Below, piece by piece: positions 37,176 to 45,000 of a DNA stretch of 64,000 bases. Source of the stretch: Sphingomonas sp. 28-66-16. GTDB lineage: Bacteria; Pseudomonadota; Alphaproteobacteria; Sphingomonadales; Sphingomonadaceae. The notes beneath the pieces are model-generated. The model saw nothing but the letters and a program-made list of their open reading frames with translations, was not told the origin of the DNA and made no database searches. How positions within the stretch are numbered: the stretch's first letter is position 1; each line of letters begins with the position of its first letter. Location of the stretch: the NCBI GenBank assembly GCA_002281485.1, contig NCGF01000001.1, positions 124,001-188,000 on the forward strand, given 5' to 3'. A program made the position numbers and the translations under genes.

Positions 37176-38699
37176 ATGGACGGTCCAGCCGGTGGCGGCG
37201 ACGACAGCGTGGCGCCGTCCTGGGAAACGGGATCGGCAGCGGACGGGGAACCCGGCAAACGGGTACAAGGCGCAAATTCGCCGATCGACGACGCCGAATT
37301 CCGGCGGCTTGCCGAGGCGATACCGACGCTTTGCTGGATGGCCGATGCCGATGGCTATATCTTCTGGTTCAACCAGCGCTGGCATGACTATTGTGGCACC
37401 ACGCCCGAGGAAATGGCCGGTTGGGGCTGGCAGAGCGTCCACGATCCCGAGCGCCTGCCCGAGGTGGTCGAGAAATGGACCGCGTCGATCGCCAGCGGCG
37501 ATCCGTTCGAGCTGGTCTTTCCGCTGCGCGGCGCCGATGGCGTCTTCCGGCCCTTTCTGACCCGCATTTCGCCGGCGCGCGACACCGACGGCTGGATCAC
37601 CCGCTGGTACGGGGTCAACACCGATATCAGCGCGCAAGTCGAGGCCGAGACGCGGCTGCGCGAAGCCAATGAGATGCTGCAGAACATTGCCGCCGAGCGC
37701 GAGGCGATCCTGGGACAGCTCGGCGAGGGCGTGATCGTCACCGGGCCCGATGGCCGCATCCGCTTCGTCAACGACGCGGCGACCCGCCTCCACGGCGTTT
37801 CGGGGCTCGGCGGGTCGGTCGACGATTATGGCGAGGCATACAGCCTGTTTGCCGAAGACGGCACACCCCATCCGATCGACACGCTGCCGCTGACCCGCGC
37901 CGTGCGCGATCGCGAGACCGTCGTCGACGCGCGGTGGCGGATTCGCCGCCCCGACGGCAGCGAGGTGCTGGCGATCGGCAATGCCCGACCCGTCAAGGGA
38001 CCGGGCGACGAGCCGATCGGTGCGGTCCTGACGATCCGTGACGACACCCAGCGTTATGCCACCGAAAAAGCGCTGGCGGCCGCGCTCCAGGCAAAGGAAA
38101 TGCTGCTTTACGAAGTCAATCACCGCGTGACCAACAGTCTCCAGCTGGTCACCTCGGTGCTGACGCTTCAGGCGAGCAAGAGCGAGTCGCCGATGCTGCG
38201 ACAAAGCCTGCAGGATGCCTGTGCCCGGGTGGCCGTGGTCGCGCGGATGCACCGCCAGCTCTATGCCAGCGATCAGCATAACCGGGTCGATCTGGCCGAT
38301 TATCTGCGCGAGCTCGCCGTCGATACCGTCGCCGCGCTCGACAGCGGCAACCGGCTGACGCTGACGGTCACCTGTCCCGATGCCGTCGTGCTCGGGATCG
38401 ATCGGGCGATGCCGCTGGCGATGATCGTCAACGAGCTGCTGACGAACGTCGTCAAATATGCCTTTGTCGATCGCGCCGCCGGCACCATCGCGCTGAGCAT
38501 CACCACGACCGGCGACACGATCGCGCTGCTGATCGAGGATGACGGCTGCGGGCTTCCCGAAGGCTTCGATCCGAGCGCCTCGACCGGGCTGGGGATGCGG
38601 ATCATCGCCGCGCTGACCCGGCAGCTGGGCGCCACGCTAACGCTGCCGCCGCGCGCCCGGGGCGCCGCGTTCCTGCTGGCGATTCCCGCCGACGCCTGA
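37176..38699 (+). CDS. PAS-domain sensor histidine kinase, HisKA_2/HWE type
   Basis: A 507-residue kinase with no membrane helix. The first PAS domain (about residues 35-160) begins FRRLAEAIPTLCWMADADGY. A second PAS domain (about 175-295) has ILGQLGEGVIVTGPDGRIRF. The dimerisation box with the phosphorylated histidine is LYEVNHRVTNSLQLVTSVLT (about 310-330), typical of HisKA_2. The ATPase domain has NELLTNVVKYAF and STGLGMRIIAAL. The LOV cysteine motif NCRFLQ is absent, so it is not a standard blue-light kinase. ATG 37176 is preferred to an in-frame TTG at 37155. No response regulator is adjacent. Confidence 0.92.
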   Translation: MDGPAGGGDDSVAPSWETGSAADGEPGKRVQGANSPIDDAEFRRLAEAIPTLCWMADADGYIFWFNQRWHDYCGTTPEEMAGWGWQSVHDPERLPEVVEKWTASIASGDPFELVFPLRGADGVFRPFLTRISPARDTDGWITRWYGVNTDISAQVEAETRLREANEMLQNIAAEREAILGQLGEGVIVTGPDGRIRFVNDAATRLHGVSGLGGSVDDYGEAYSLFAEDGTPHPIDTLPLTRAVRDRETVVDARWRIRRPDGSEVLAIGNARPVKGPGDEPIGAVLTIRDDTQRYATEKALAAALQAKEMLLYEVNHRVTNSLQLVTSVLTLQASKSESPMLRQSLQDACARVAVVARMHRQLYASDQHNRVDLADYLRELAVDTVAALDSGNRLTLTVTCPDAVVLGIDRAMPLAMIVNELLTNVVKYAFVDRAAGTIALSITTTGDTIALLIEDDGCGLPEGFDPSASTGLGMRIIAALTRQLGATLTLPPRARGAAFLLAIPADA

Positions 38700-38723
38700 C
38701 GCCGGCCAAGCCCGATTGCCGGG

Positions 38724-39365
38724 TCAATCGCCCCGGGCGACCCGCATCGCCGCCGCCGCGACGAACGGCGCGCCGACCAGCAGCAGCAAGGTCACTGCGC
38801 CGAGCAGCTTGAGCGCGCCCTGCCCACCATCGATCGAGCCCGCCCCGAAGATCAGCAACGGCACCGCGAGCGGCAGCATCACCAGCCCCGCCACCGCCCC
38901 GGCTCCCCGCAGCCCGGCGACCAGGGCCGAGGTCGCGACGGCGAGCGCGGCAAGCCCGGGCGTGCCGATCAGCAGCCCGATCTCGATCCGCGCCAGCGTC
39001 GCGGCGGTGATCCCGAGCAACCCCGCCGCGATCACCGTGGCGAGCAGCAAGGGCGGCCCGAAGCTCAGCCAGTGCGCGACGATCTTGGCGGCGGCGACTT
39101 CCGCCATGCTGCCGCCGCGCACCGCGATCTGATCAAGCACGCCGGCATCGGCATCGGGCGCCACCAGCCGCTCGACCGGCAGCAGCGCCGCGAGCAGCGC
39201 CGCCGCCCAGATCACCCCGCCGCCGACCCGCGCGAGCAGCGCCCGATCGGGCCCGATCGCGAACGGGAACAGGATGCAGGCGAGCAGGAAGAAGGCGATC
39301 GGGAAGATCGCCCCGCCCCCGCTCCATGCGCGGCGGACATCGCGCAGGACGAGATCGAGGATCAC
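38724..39365 (-). CDS. ccmB: Heme exporter protein CcmB
   Basis: A 213-residue six-helix permease of the CcmABC complex, which releases holo-CcmE for cytochrome c maturation. Family features are LRDVRRAWSGGGAIFPIAFF at the N-terminus, ERLVAPDADAGVLDQIAVRG (about residues 63-82) and GITAATLARIEIG. The start is GTG 39365 overlapping the ccmA stop (GTGA). It is slightly short, like other alphaproteobacterial CcmB. ccmC and later maturation genes are not in the window. Confidence 0.94.
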   Translation of the reverse strand: MILDLVLRDVRRAWSGGGAIFPIAFFLLACILFPFAIGPDRALLARVGGGVIWAAALLAALLPVERLVAPDADAGVLDQIAVRGGSMAEVAAAKIVAHWLSFGPPLLLATVIAAGLLGITAATLARIEIGLLIGTPGLAALAVATSALVAGLRGAGAVAGLVMLPLAVPLLIFGAGSIDGGQGALKLLGAVTLLLLVGAPFVAAAAMRVARGD

Positions 39366-39946
39366 GCGGCGACCCCCGCCAGCACGATCTCCCGCGCCCC
39401 GGGCACGTCGATCGGTTGGTGGGTCGCGATCAGCACGGCGCCGCCGCGCGCGCGGTGCGCGGCGATAATCGTGCCGAGCCGCGCGACCGCCGCCACGTCG
39501 AGCCCGCTCGCGGGTTCGTCGAGCAGCCAGATCGGCGCGCCGCTCGCGATCAGCGGCGCCAGCGCCGCACGCCGCCGCTGGCCGGTCGACAACAACCGCA
39601 CCGGCACCTGGCCGATAAGCGCAAGGCCGATGGCGTCGAGCGCCGCCACCACCTCTGCCCGCCCCGCCCCGTCGATCCGCGCCCAGAAGGCCACGGCATC
39701 GGCGAGCGTGCGTTCGGGATCGAGCGCGTGCGCCTCGCCCAGATAGCCGCGCTTGACGCTGCCCGTCACCGTACCGGCCGACGGCGCGAGCAGCCCGGCG
39801 GCGATCCGGATCAGGCTCGATTTGCCGACCCCATTGGGGCCGCTGACGATCATCGCGTCGCCGCCATCGAGCGCGAACGACACGTCTTCGAACAACAATC
39901 GCCCGCCGCGCGTGCACGCCACGCGGTCGAACGCCAGCCCGCTCAA
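39362..39946 (-). CDS. ccmA: Cytochrome c biogenesis ATP-binding protein CcmA
   Basis: A 194-residue ABC ATPase driving heme attachment to CcmE together with CcmB and CcmC. Walker A is SGPNGVGKSSLIRIAAGLL (about residues 32-50). The ABC signature is LSTGQRRRAALAPLIASG, with Walker B PIWLLDEPASGLD. The start is TTG 39946 (reads MSGLAFDRVAC), overlapping the stop of the upstream zincin gene as TTGA; no ATG or GTG fits before Walker A. Confidence 0.94.
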   Translation of the reverse strand: MSGLAFDRVACTRGGRLLFEDVSFALDGGDAMIVSGPNGVGKSSLIRIAAGLLAPSAGTVTGSVKRGYLGEAHALDPERTLADAVAFWARIDGAGRAEVVAALDAIGLALIGQVPVRLLSTGQRRRAALAPLIASGAPIWLLDEPASGLDVAAVARLGTIIAAHRARGGAVLIATHQPIDVPGAREIVLAGVAA

Positions 39947-40332
39947 GCCTGTTCCTCGAGCGCGTGCATATCGGCGTCCGACAGGCCGAAATGATGCCCG
40001 ACCTCGTGCACCACGACGTGCGCGATCAGCGCCTTGAGATCGACCCCGGTGTCGCACCATTCGTCGAGGATCGGGCGGCGATAGAGATGGATGCGATCGG
40101 GCAGCGCGCCCGATTGCATGCTGCTTTTGTCGCCGACCGGCTGGCCGTGATACAGCCCGGTCAGCCCGAACGGATCGTCGATCTCGAGCTCGGCGAGCGT
40201 TTCCTCGTCGGCGAATTCCTCGACGATCAGGACGATATCGGCCAGATGCGCGGCAAAGGGATCGGGCAGTCGCCGCAGCACCGCCCGGGCCAGTGTTTCG
40301 ATCTCTGCCGCACTCGGCGCTTGCCCCGTCAT
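39943..40332 (-). CDS. Metallopeptidase family protein (zincin-like)
   Basis: A 129-residue minimal zinc-protease-like protein. The HEXXH site VVHEVGHHFGLSDADMHALE is at about residues 105-124, followed by an acidic residue as the likely third ligand. The N-terminal half has DIVLIVEEFADEETLAELE, typical of the one-domain DUF1025-type family. No signal peptide is present, so it is cytoplasmic. It sits upstream of ccmA with a 4-base overlap. Its substrate is unknown, and an ATG at 40344 is an alternative start. Confidence 0.87.
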   Translation of the reverse strand: MTGQAPSAAEIETLARAVLRRLPDPFAAHLADIVLIVEEFADEETLAELEIDDPFGLTGLYHGQPVGDKSSMQSGALPDRIHLYRRPILDEWCDTGVDLKALIAHVVVHEVGHHFGLSDADMHALEEQA

Positions 40333-40393
40333 CGTTCGGCACATAGGCCTAGCGCCCGAGCCACCGCAAGCACGATAGGGGCAGGAGATGACG

Positions 40394-40684
40394 ATGGTCG
40401 AACAGCTGAGCGAAGCCGAACGCGCCGAGGCGCTCGATGGATTGCCCGACTGGGACTTTGACGAGGCACGCGACGCGATCACGCGCAGTTTCGCCTTTGC
40501 CGATTTCATCGAGGCGTTCGGCTTCATGAGCCGGGTCGCGCTGCTCGCCGAAAAGGCCGATCACCATCCCGAATGGTCGAACGTGTGGAACCGCGTCGAA
40601 ATTCTGCTCACCACCCACGACGCCGGCGGGCTCAGCCACCGCGACATCGAGCTTGCCGAGGCGATCGACGCGCTGGTGGAGTGA
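40394..40684 (+). CDS. phhB: Pterin-4a-carbinolamine dehydratase
   Basis: A 96-residue enzyme that recycles the pterin cofactor of phenylalanine hydroxylase. The signature [20 protein letters not shown] (about residues 56-75) includes the catalytic histidines. The C-terminus [17 protein letters not shown] is characteristic. AGGAG sits 6 bases before ATG 40394, favouring it over ATG 40388, which directly abuts the AGGAG. Phenylalanine hydroxylase is not in the window; the gene converges with an SDR gene. Confidence 0.94.
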   Translation: MVEQLSEAERAEALDGLPDWDFDEARDAITRSFAFADFIEAFGFMSRVALLAEKADHHPEWSNVWNRVEILLTTHDAGGLSHRDIELAEAIDALVE

Positions 40685-40691
40685 GGCACGC

Positions 40692-41480
40692 TCAGCGCAG
40701 CGTCTGGCGGCCCTTCATCTGCTTGCGCAAGCCCCCCGGCATCCAGCGCGCGGCAAAGGCGAGGCGCTTGGCCGTCTTGCCGACCAGCGTGTGGAGCTTG
40801 TCGCCATGGACCGCGTCCCAGGCCGCCTGCGCGACGTCGGCAACCGGGGTGATTTCCATGCCGCCCTCGATCACCGCTTCCTTGACCGACCGGTTCGAAC
40901 CGGTGATCCCGGCCTGGAGCAGCGGCGTGTCGATGAAGCTCGGCATCAGCGAGCGCACCTTGATGCCGTCCGCCGCCCATTCGCCGTCGAGCGATTCGGT
41001 GAGCGCGCGCACGCCGAACTTGGTGACGGCATAGATGCCGATTCCCGGCCCGCCATAGATGCCCGCCGCCGAGGCGGTGTTGAGCAGGCACGATCCCGGC
41101 GTCGCCTTGAGATAGGGATAGCCGATCTTGGCGCCGTTGATCACGCCCATCAGGTTGATGCCGACGACCCGATCGATCTCGTCGAAGCTGTTGTCGGCAA
41201 GCGTGCCACCGGCGGCGATGCCGGCGTTGTTGAACAATACGTCGACCCGCCCGCCGCTCGTCGCGACGAACGCGTCGAGCTCGGTCCGCCAGGCGTCGCG
41301 GTCGCGCACGTCCATCACATGCGTGCTCGCCATCCCGGCGGGCAGCAGCGCCTGCGTCTCGGCGAGCGCGGCGGCGTTGACGTCGGCGAGCCCGACGCGC
41401 CAGCCCCTGGCGGCAAAGTGCTGCGCCACCGCGCGGCCGATGCCCGATCCCCCGCCGGTGATGAAAATTGCCTCGGCCAT
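40692..41480 (-). CDS. Short-chain dehydrogenase/reductase (SDR)
   Basis: A 262-residue classical SDR. The cofactor motif is ITGGGSGIGRAVAQHFAARG (about residues 6-25). D60-type VMDVRDRD and NNAGIAAGG follow. The catalytic Tyr/Lys is YAVTKFGVRAL (about 150-160), with the Ser in LNTASAAGIYG. An Asp after the second strand (GLADVNAAALAE) suggests NAD rather than NADP. The C-terminal extension (AKRLAFAARWMPGGLRKQMK) resembles that of short-chain dehydrogenases acting on long aliphatic substrates. ATG 41480 precedes the glycine motif by four residues. Substrate unknown. Confidence 0.9.
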   Translation of the reverse strand: MAEAIFITGGGSGIGRAVAQHFAARGWRVGLADVNAAALAETQALLPAGMASTHVMDVRDRDAWRTELDAFVATSGGRVDVLFNNAGIAAGGTLADNSFDEIDRVVGINLMGVINGAKIGYPYLKATPGSCLLNTASAAGIYGGPGIGIYAVTKFGVRALTESLDGEWAADGIKVRSLMPSFIDTPLLQAGITGSNRSVKEAVIEGGMEITPVADVAQAAWDAVHGDKLHTLVGKTAKRLAFAARWMPGGLRKQMKGRQTLR

Positions 41481-41531
41481 CGCCTGTCCCCCGTTTGACG
41501 TTGCGCGCTTCATCCCGCATCACCCGAAACG

Positions 41532-42329
41532 ATGCCAGCAGAATCGCGCAGCACCGGCCCTTCGGTCGCCTTCGATGGCGTCACCAAGCGCTATCCGGGC
41601 GGCGCGGTCGCGGTCGACGGTGTTTCGGTGGAGATCGCAGCGGGCAGCTTCGTCGCGCTGGTCGGTGCCAGCGGCTCGGGCAAGTCGACCCTGCTCAAGA
41701 TGATCAACCGGCTGGTCGACCCGAGCAGCGGCCGGGTGCTGATCGCCGGCGTGCCAGTCGATGCCGAAGACGTTCCTGCGCTGCGGCGGCGGATCGGCTA
41801 TATCTTCCAGAATGTCGGGCTGTTCCCGCATTTCACCGTGGCCGAAAACATCGCGATCGGGCTGCGGCTGGCGGGCCGCAAGGACAATGCCGCCCGTGTC
41901 GGCGAGTTGCTCGACCTCGTCGATCTCCCGCATGATTTTGCCAGCCGCGCGCCCGATGCGCTGTCGGGCGGGCAGCGCCAGCGCGTCGGCGTCGCGCGCG
42001 CGCTCGCGACCGAGCCCGGCCTGCTGATCATGGACGAGCCGTTCGGCGCACTCGACCCGGTGACGCGCGACCAATTGGGCGAGGCGATCCGCCGGCTGCA
42101 CGACCGGCTCGCGCTCACCACGATCATGGTGACCCACGACATGGCCGAGGCGTTGCTGCTCGCTGACCGCGTGCTGGTGATGGACGCCGGACGGATCGTC
42201 GCCGATTGTACCCCGCGCGCGCTGATTGCCGGCGCGGGCGGGCCGCAAGCCGATGCACTCGTCGCCGTCCCGCGCGAACAGGCGCGGCGGCTGCGCGCAC
42301 TCGAGACCGACCCCGGGGACGGCGCATGA
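41532..42329 (+). CDS. Osmoprotectant-type ABC transporter ATP-binding protein
   Basis: A 265-residue ATPase. Walker A is VGASGSGKSTLLKMINRL (about residues 38-55), the Q-loop is IGYIFQNVGLFPHFTVAENI, the signature is LSGGQRQRVGVARALA, and Walker B is LLIMDEPFGALDPVTRDQLG. It belongs to the OpuCA/ProV group by sequence character but ends soon after the ATPase core and lacks the CBS domains that sense ionic strength in OpuA/ProV. Its stop overlaps the fused permease gene (ATGA). Confidence 0.92.
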   Translation: MPAESRSTGPSVAFDGVTKRYPGGAVAVDGVSVEIAAGSFVALVGASGSGKSTLLKMINRLVDPSSGRVLIAGVPVDAEDVPALRRRIGYIFQNVGLFPHFTVAENIAIGLRLAGRKDNAARVGELLDLVDLPHDFASRAPDALSGGQRQRVGVARALATEPGLLIMDEPFGALDPVTRDQLGEAIRRLHDRLALTTIMVTHDMAEALLLADRVLVMDAGRIVADCTPRALIAGAGGPQADALVAVPREQARRLRALETDPGDGA

Positions 42330-43861
42330 GCAGCCCGTTCTTCGATGCGCTCGCCCGGGTGCCCGATCTCCTCGCCGCGCATGTATTGCTCGCCGCCTCG
42401 GCGCTGGTGCTCGGGCTCGTCATCAGCCTGCCGCTGGCGATCTGGTCAGCGCGGCGACCGCTCGTCGCGCGCGCGGCGCTCGGCTTCGCCAGCCTCGTCC
42501 AGACGATCCCCAGCCTTGCGCTGCTGGCGCTGTTCTACCCGCTGCTGCTGTCGCTGTCGGCGATGGTCGGCGGCGGCATCCCCGCGCTCGGCTTCCTGCC
42601 CTCGCTGCTCGCGCTGACGCTCTATGCGCTGCTGCCGATCCTGCGCAACGGCGTGACCGGACTGACCGGGATCGATCCGGCGGTGATCGAGGCCGCCGAC
42701 GGGGTCGGCATGACGGCGTGGCAGAAATTGCTGCTCGTCGAGGCGCCGCTCGTCTCGCCCGTCCTGATGGCGGGAATCCGCACCGCCGCGGTCTGGACGA
42801 TCGGCGCGGCGACGCTGTCGACCACGGTCGGCCAGCCGAGCCTGGGCGACATGATCTTCGCCGGCCTGCAGACGCAGAACTGGGCGCTGGTGCTCGCGGG
42901 CTGCCTGACCGCGGCGACCCTGGCGCTGGTCGTCGATGCGCTGCTCGGCGTCGTCGAACACGGCATCGCGCAGCGCAAGCGGGTGCGCAGCCTGATCGCG
43001 CTCGGCGTGCTCGTGGCGGGCATCCTTGCGGCACTGACGCCGATGCTGCCGACCGGGCAGAAGAGCGTCGTCGTCGGCGCCAAGGGCTTTTCGGAACAGT
43101 ATATCCTCGCCCGGCTGATCGGCCACCGGCTCGAGCGCGCGGGCTATCACGTCAGTTACCGCGAGGGGCTGGGCTCGGCAGTGGTGTTCGGCGCGCTCGC
43201 GAGCGGCGACATCGACGTCTATGTCGATTATTCGGGGACGATCTGGACCAACGCGATGAACCGTCAAGACGTGCCGCCGCGCGACGCGATCGTGAAGGGC
43301 ATCGCGCAATGGGCCGAGCGGCAGCACGGCATTCGCCTGCTCGGCCCGCTGGGGTTCGAGAACGCCTATGCCTTCGCGATGCGCGGCGATCAGGCACGCA
43401 AGCTCGGTATCCGCTCGCTGAGCGATCTGGTCGCGCAGGCCCCGGCGCTCGCTTTCGGCACCGATCTCGAATTTCTCGAGCGGCCCGAATGGGCGGCGGT
43501 CAAGCGCGCCTATCCGCTCCAGTTCAAATCGGCGCAGGCGTATAACCCCACGTTCATGTACCGCGCGGTCGACAGCGGTCGCGCCGATGTCATCTCGGCC
43601 TTCTCGTCCGACGGGCGAATCGCCGCGCAGAAGCTCGCGGTGCTCGCCGATCCCAAGGGCGCGATTCCGGGCTATGACGCGATCCTGCTGGTCGATCCGG
43701 CACATGCCCATGACGACCGCTTCATCAATGCGATCGAGCCGCTGGTCGGTCATATTCCGGTCGAGCTGATGCGCGAGGCCAATTACATGGTCGACCGCGA
43801 TACCGACAAGGCGAGCCCCGAAGAGGCAGCGACCTGGCTCGAGGCGCAGATCGGGCGGTAG
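42326..43861 (+). CDS. Osmoprotectant/betaine-type ABC permease fused to its substrate-binding protein
   Basis: A 511-residue fusion. Residues about 1-215 form a BPD_transp_1 permease with five or six helices and the EAA-type loop AADGVGMTAWQKLLLVEAPL. A further helix (about 225-243) leads into an OpuAC-type binding domain (about 250-511) that begins KSVVVGAKGFSEQYILARLI. The latter contains GDIDVYVDYSGTIWTNAM and an NPTFMYRAVDSGRADVISAF segment with aromatic residues able to cage a quaternary amine. Fusions of this kind occur in the OpuC/Bus and EgtU-type importers, so the ligand could be glycine betaine, choline or ergothioneine-like; the sequence does not decide. It forms an importer with the preceding ATPase. 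Confidence 0.92.
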   Translation: MSSPFFDALARVPDLLAAHVLLAASALVLGLVISLPLAIWSARRPLVARAALGFASLVQTIPSLALLALFYPLLLSLSAMVGGGIPALGFLPSLLALTLYALLPILRNGVTGLTGIDPAVIEAADGVGMTAWQKLLLVEAPLVSPVLMAGIRTAAVWTIGAATLSTTVGQPSLGDMIFAGLQTQNWALVLAGCLTAATLALVVDALLGVVEHGIAQRKRVRSLIALGVLVAGILAALTPMLPTGQKSVVVGAKGFSEQYILARLIGHRLERAGYHVSYREGLGSAVVFGALASGDIDVYVDYSGTIWTNAMNRQDVPPRDAIVKGIAQWAERQHGIRLLGPLGFENAYAFAMRGDQARKLGIRSLSDLVAQAPALAFGTDLEFLERPEWAAVKRAYPLQFKSAQAYNPTFMYRAVDSGRADVISAFSSDGRIAAQKLAVLADPKGAIPGYDAILLVDPAHAHDDRFINAIEPLVGHIPVELMREANYMVDRDTDKASPEEAATWLEAQIGR

Positions 43862-43865
43862 CGTT

Positions 43866-43892
43866 CGGGGCGAAAGGCGTTCGCTCGCCCCG
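43866..43892 (+). terminator. Candidate terminator after the osmoprotectant transporter
   Basis: An 8-bp perfect stem (CGGGGCGA and TCGCCCCG) with an 11-base loop begins 5 bases after the permease stop codon and is followed by GGCTCTTGTG, a poor U-tract. The remaining bases to the corA gene show no other clear structure. Confidence 0.4.
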
Positions 43893-44012
43893 GCTCTTGT
43901 GCCGATCCGCCACACGATTTTCTGACGCAGAATAGATCGGGAACACCGCGCCAAGCCCGGGGTTTGGCAGTCAACACTCGCCGAATCGCCACGGCCCTGC
44001 GTTGGAGCGCTC

Positions 44013-44954
44013 ATGAAAACCACTCTCTTCGACGCAGACGGCCAGGATTGCGACGTCACCGGGCATGAACCCGATCCCACCTCGCTTGGCGACGGGCGTC
44101 TGCTGTGGATCGATCTTGGCCGAGAGGCCGCGGTCGCCGTCCAACTCCTGCCGCTTCCGATACGCAATACCGTCGAGGCGCTGAGCACGGCGACTCAGGC
44201 GCAGTTTTATGACGAGGCCTGCGGGTTTTCCGTGGAACTGGCGGCCGCCCATCATGCGAAATCGGGCACGTCGTGCGTCTTTATCGCGAAAGACAACTGG
44301 ATGGTGACGATCTGCGACGATCGACCGGCGCTTTTCGACGACTATCTCCGCGGCGATCGAGGCGCGGGGCTGAAGGGCCGCATGTCGGCGCTGTCGCTGG
44401 CCGCGTCGCTGATCAGCATCTTCAACGAGGCGACCCGAACCGAGCTGGCGACGATCGAGAATCAGGCCGACAACCTCGACGAGGAAATACTTCGCGCGCG
44501 CGAGCGGCGGAGTCTGTTGTTGACGCTCGCCACGCTTCGACGCCGGACTTCCTATCTTCGACAGATCGTCGCCGGGCAGCGCGCGGCGGTGCTTTCGTTA
44601 TCCCGGGCCGATACGCTGGCACAGATCGCGGATGCCGATCACGAACCGCTCCGCCAATTGCGCGCCGATTACGAGCGACTGAGCGATGAGGTCACGCGGG
44701 TCCGGGAAACCATCATCGGCAGTTTCGAGCTCTATACCGCGCGCGTCGCCCACGATGCCAACCGGCTGTTGAAGGCGCTGACGATCGCAACGGTGATCAC
44801 CGGGGTCGTCGGCGCGGTTGCGGGTATATTCGGCATGAACTTCGACACGCCGATCTCGCACAGCGGCTTGACGGGTTTCCATATCGTCACCTGGTCGATG
44901 ATCGGCATCAGCGTCGCCGTCGCCGCCGTCGCGGTCTGGCGCCGCTGGTTTTGA
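44013..44954 (+). CDS. CorA-like divalent cation transporter
   Basis: A 313-residue CorA-family channel. The N-terminal cytoplasmic domain (about residues 1-240) includes a long stalk helix region (RTELATIENQADNLDEEILR, then LRQIVAGQRAAVLSLSRAD). Two C-terminal membrane helices (about 250-270 and 285-305) flank the signature GMN in AGIFGMNFDTP (normally YGMN; here FGMN). It ends VWRRWF. Mg2+ or another divalent ion is the likely substrate. It converges with the ABC-peptidase fusion gene. Confidence 0.92.
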   Translation: MKTTLFDADGQDCDVTGHEPDPTSLGDGRLLWIDLGREAAVAVQLLPLPIRNTVEALSTATQAQFYDEACGFSVELAAAHHAKSGTSCVFIAKDNWMVTICDDRPALFDDYLRGDRGAGLKGRMSALSLAASLISIFNEATRTELATIENQADNLDEEILRARERRSLLLTLATLRRRTSYLRQIVAGQRAAVLSLSRADTLAQIADADHEPLRQLRADYERLSDEVTRVRETIIGSFELYTARVAHDANRLLKALTIATVITGVVGAVAGIFGMNFDTPISHSGLTGFHIVTWSMIGISVAVAAVAVWRRWF

Positions 44955-45000
44955 CGGCCGACGACGCGCGATCGAGGAGACATCCCGGCGGACTGGTGCT

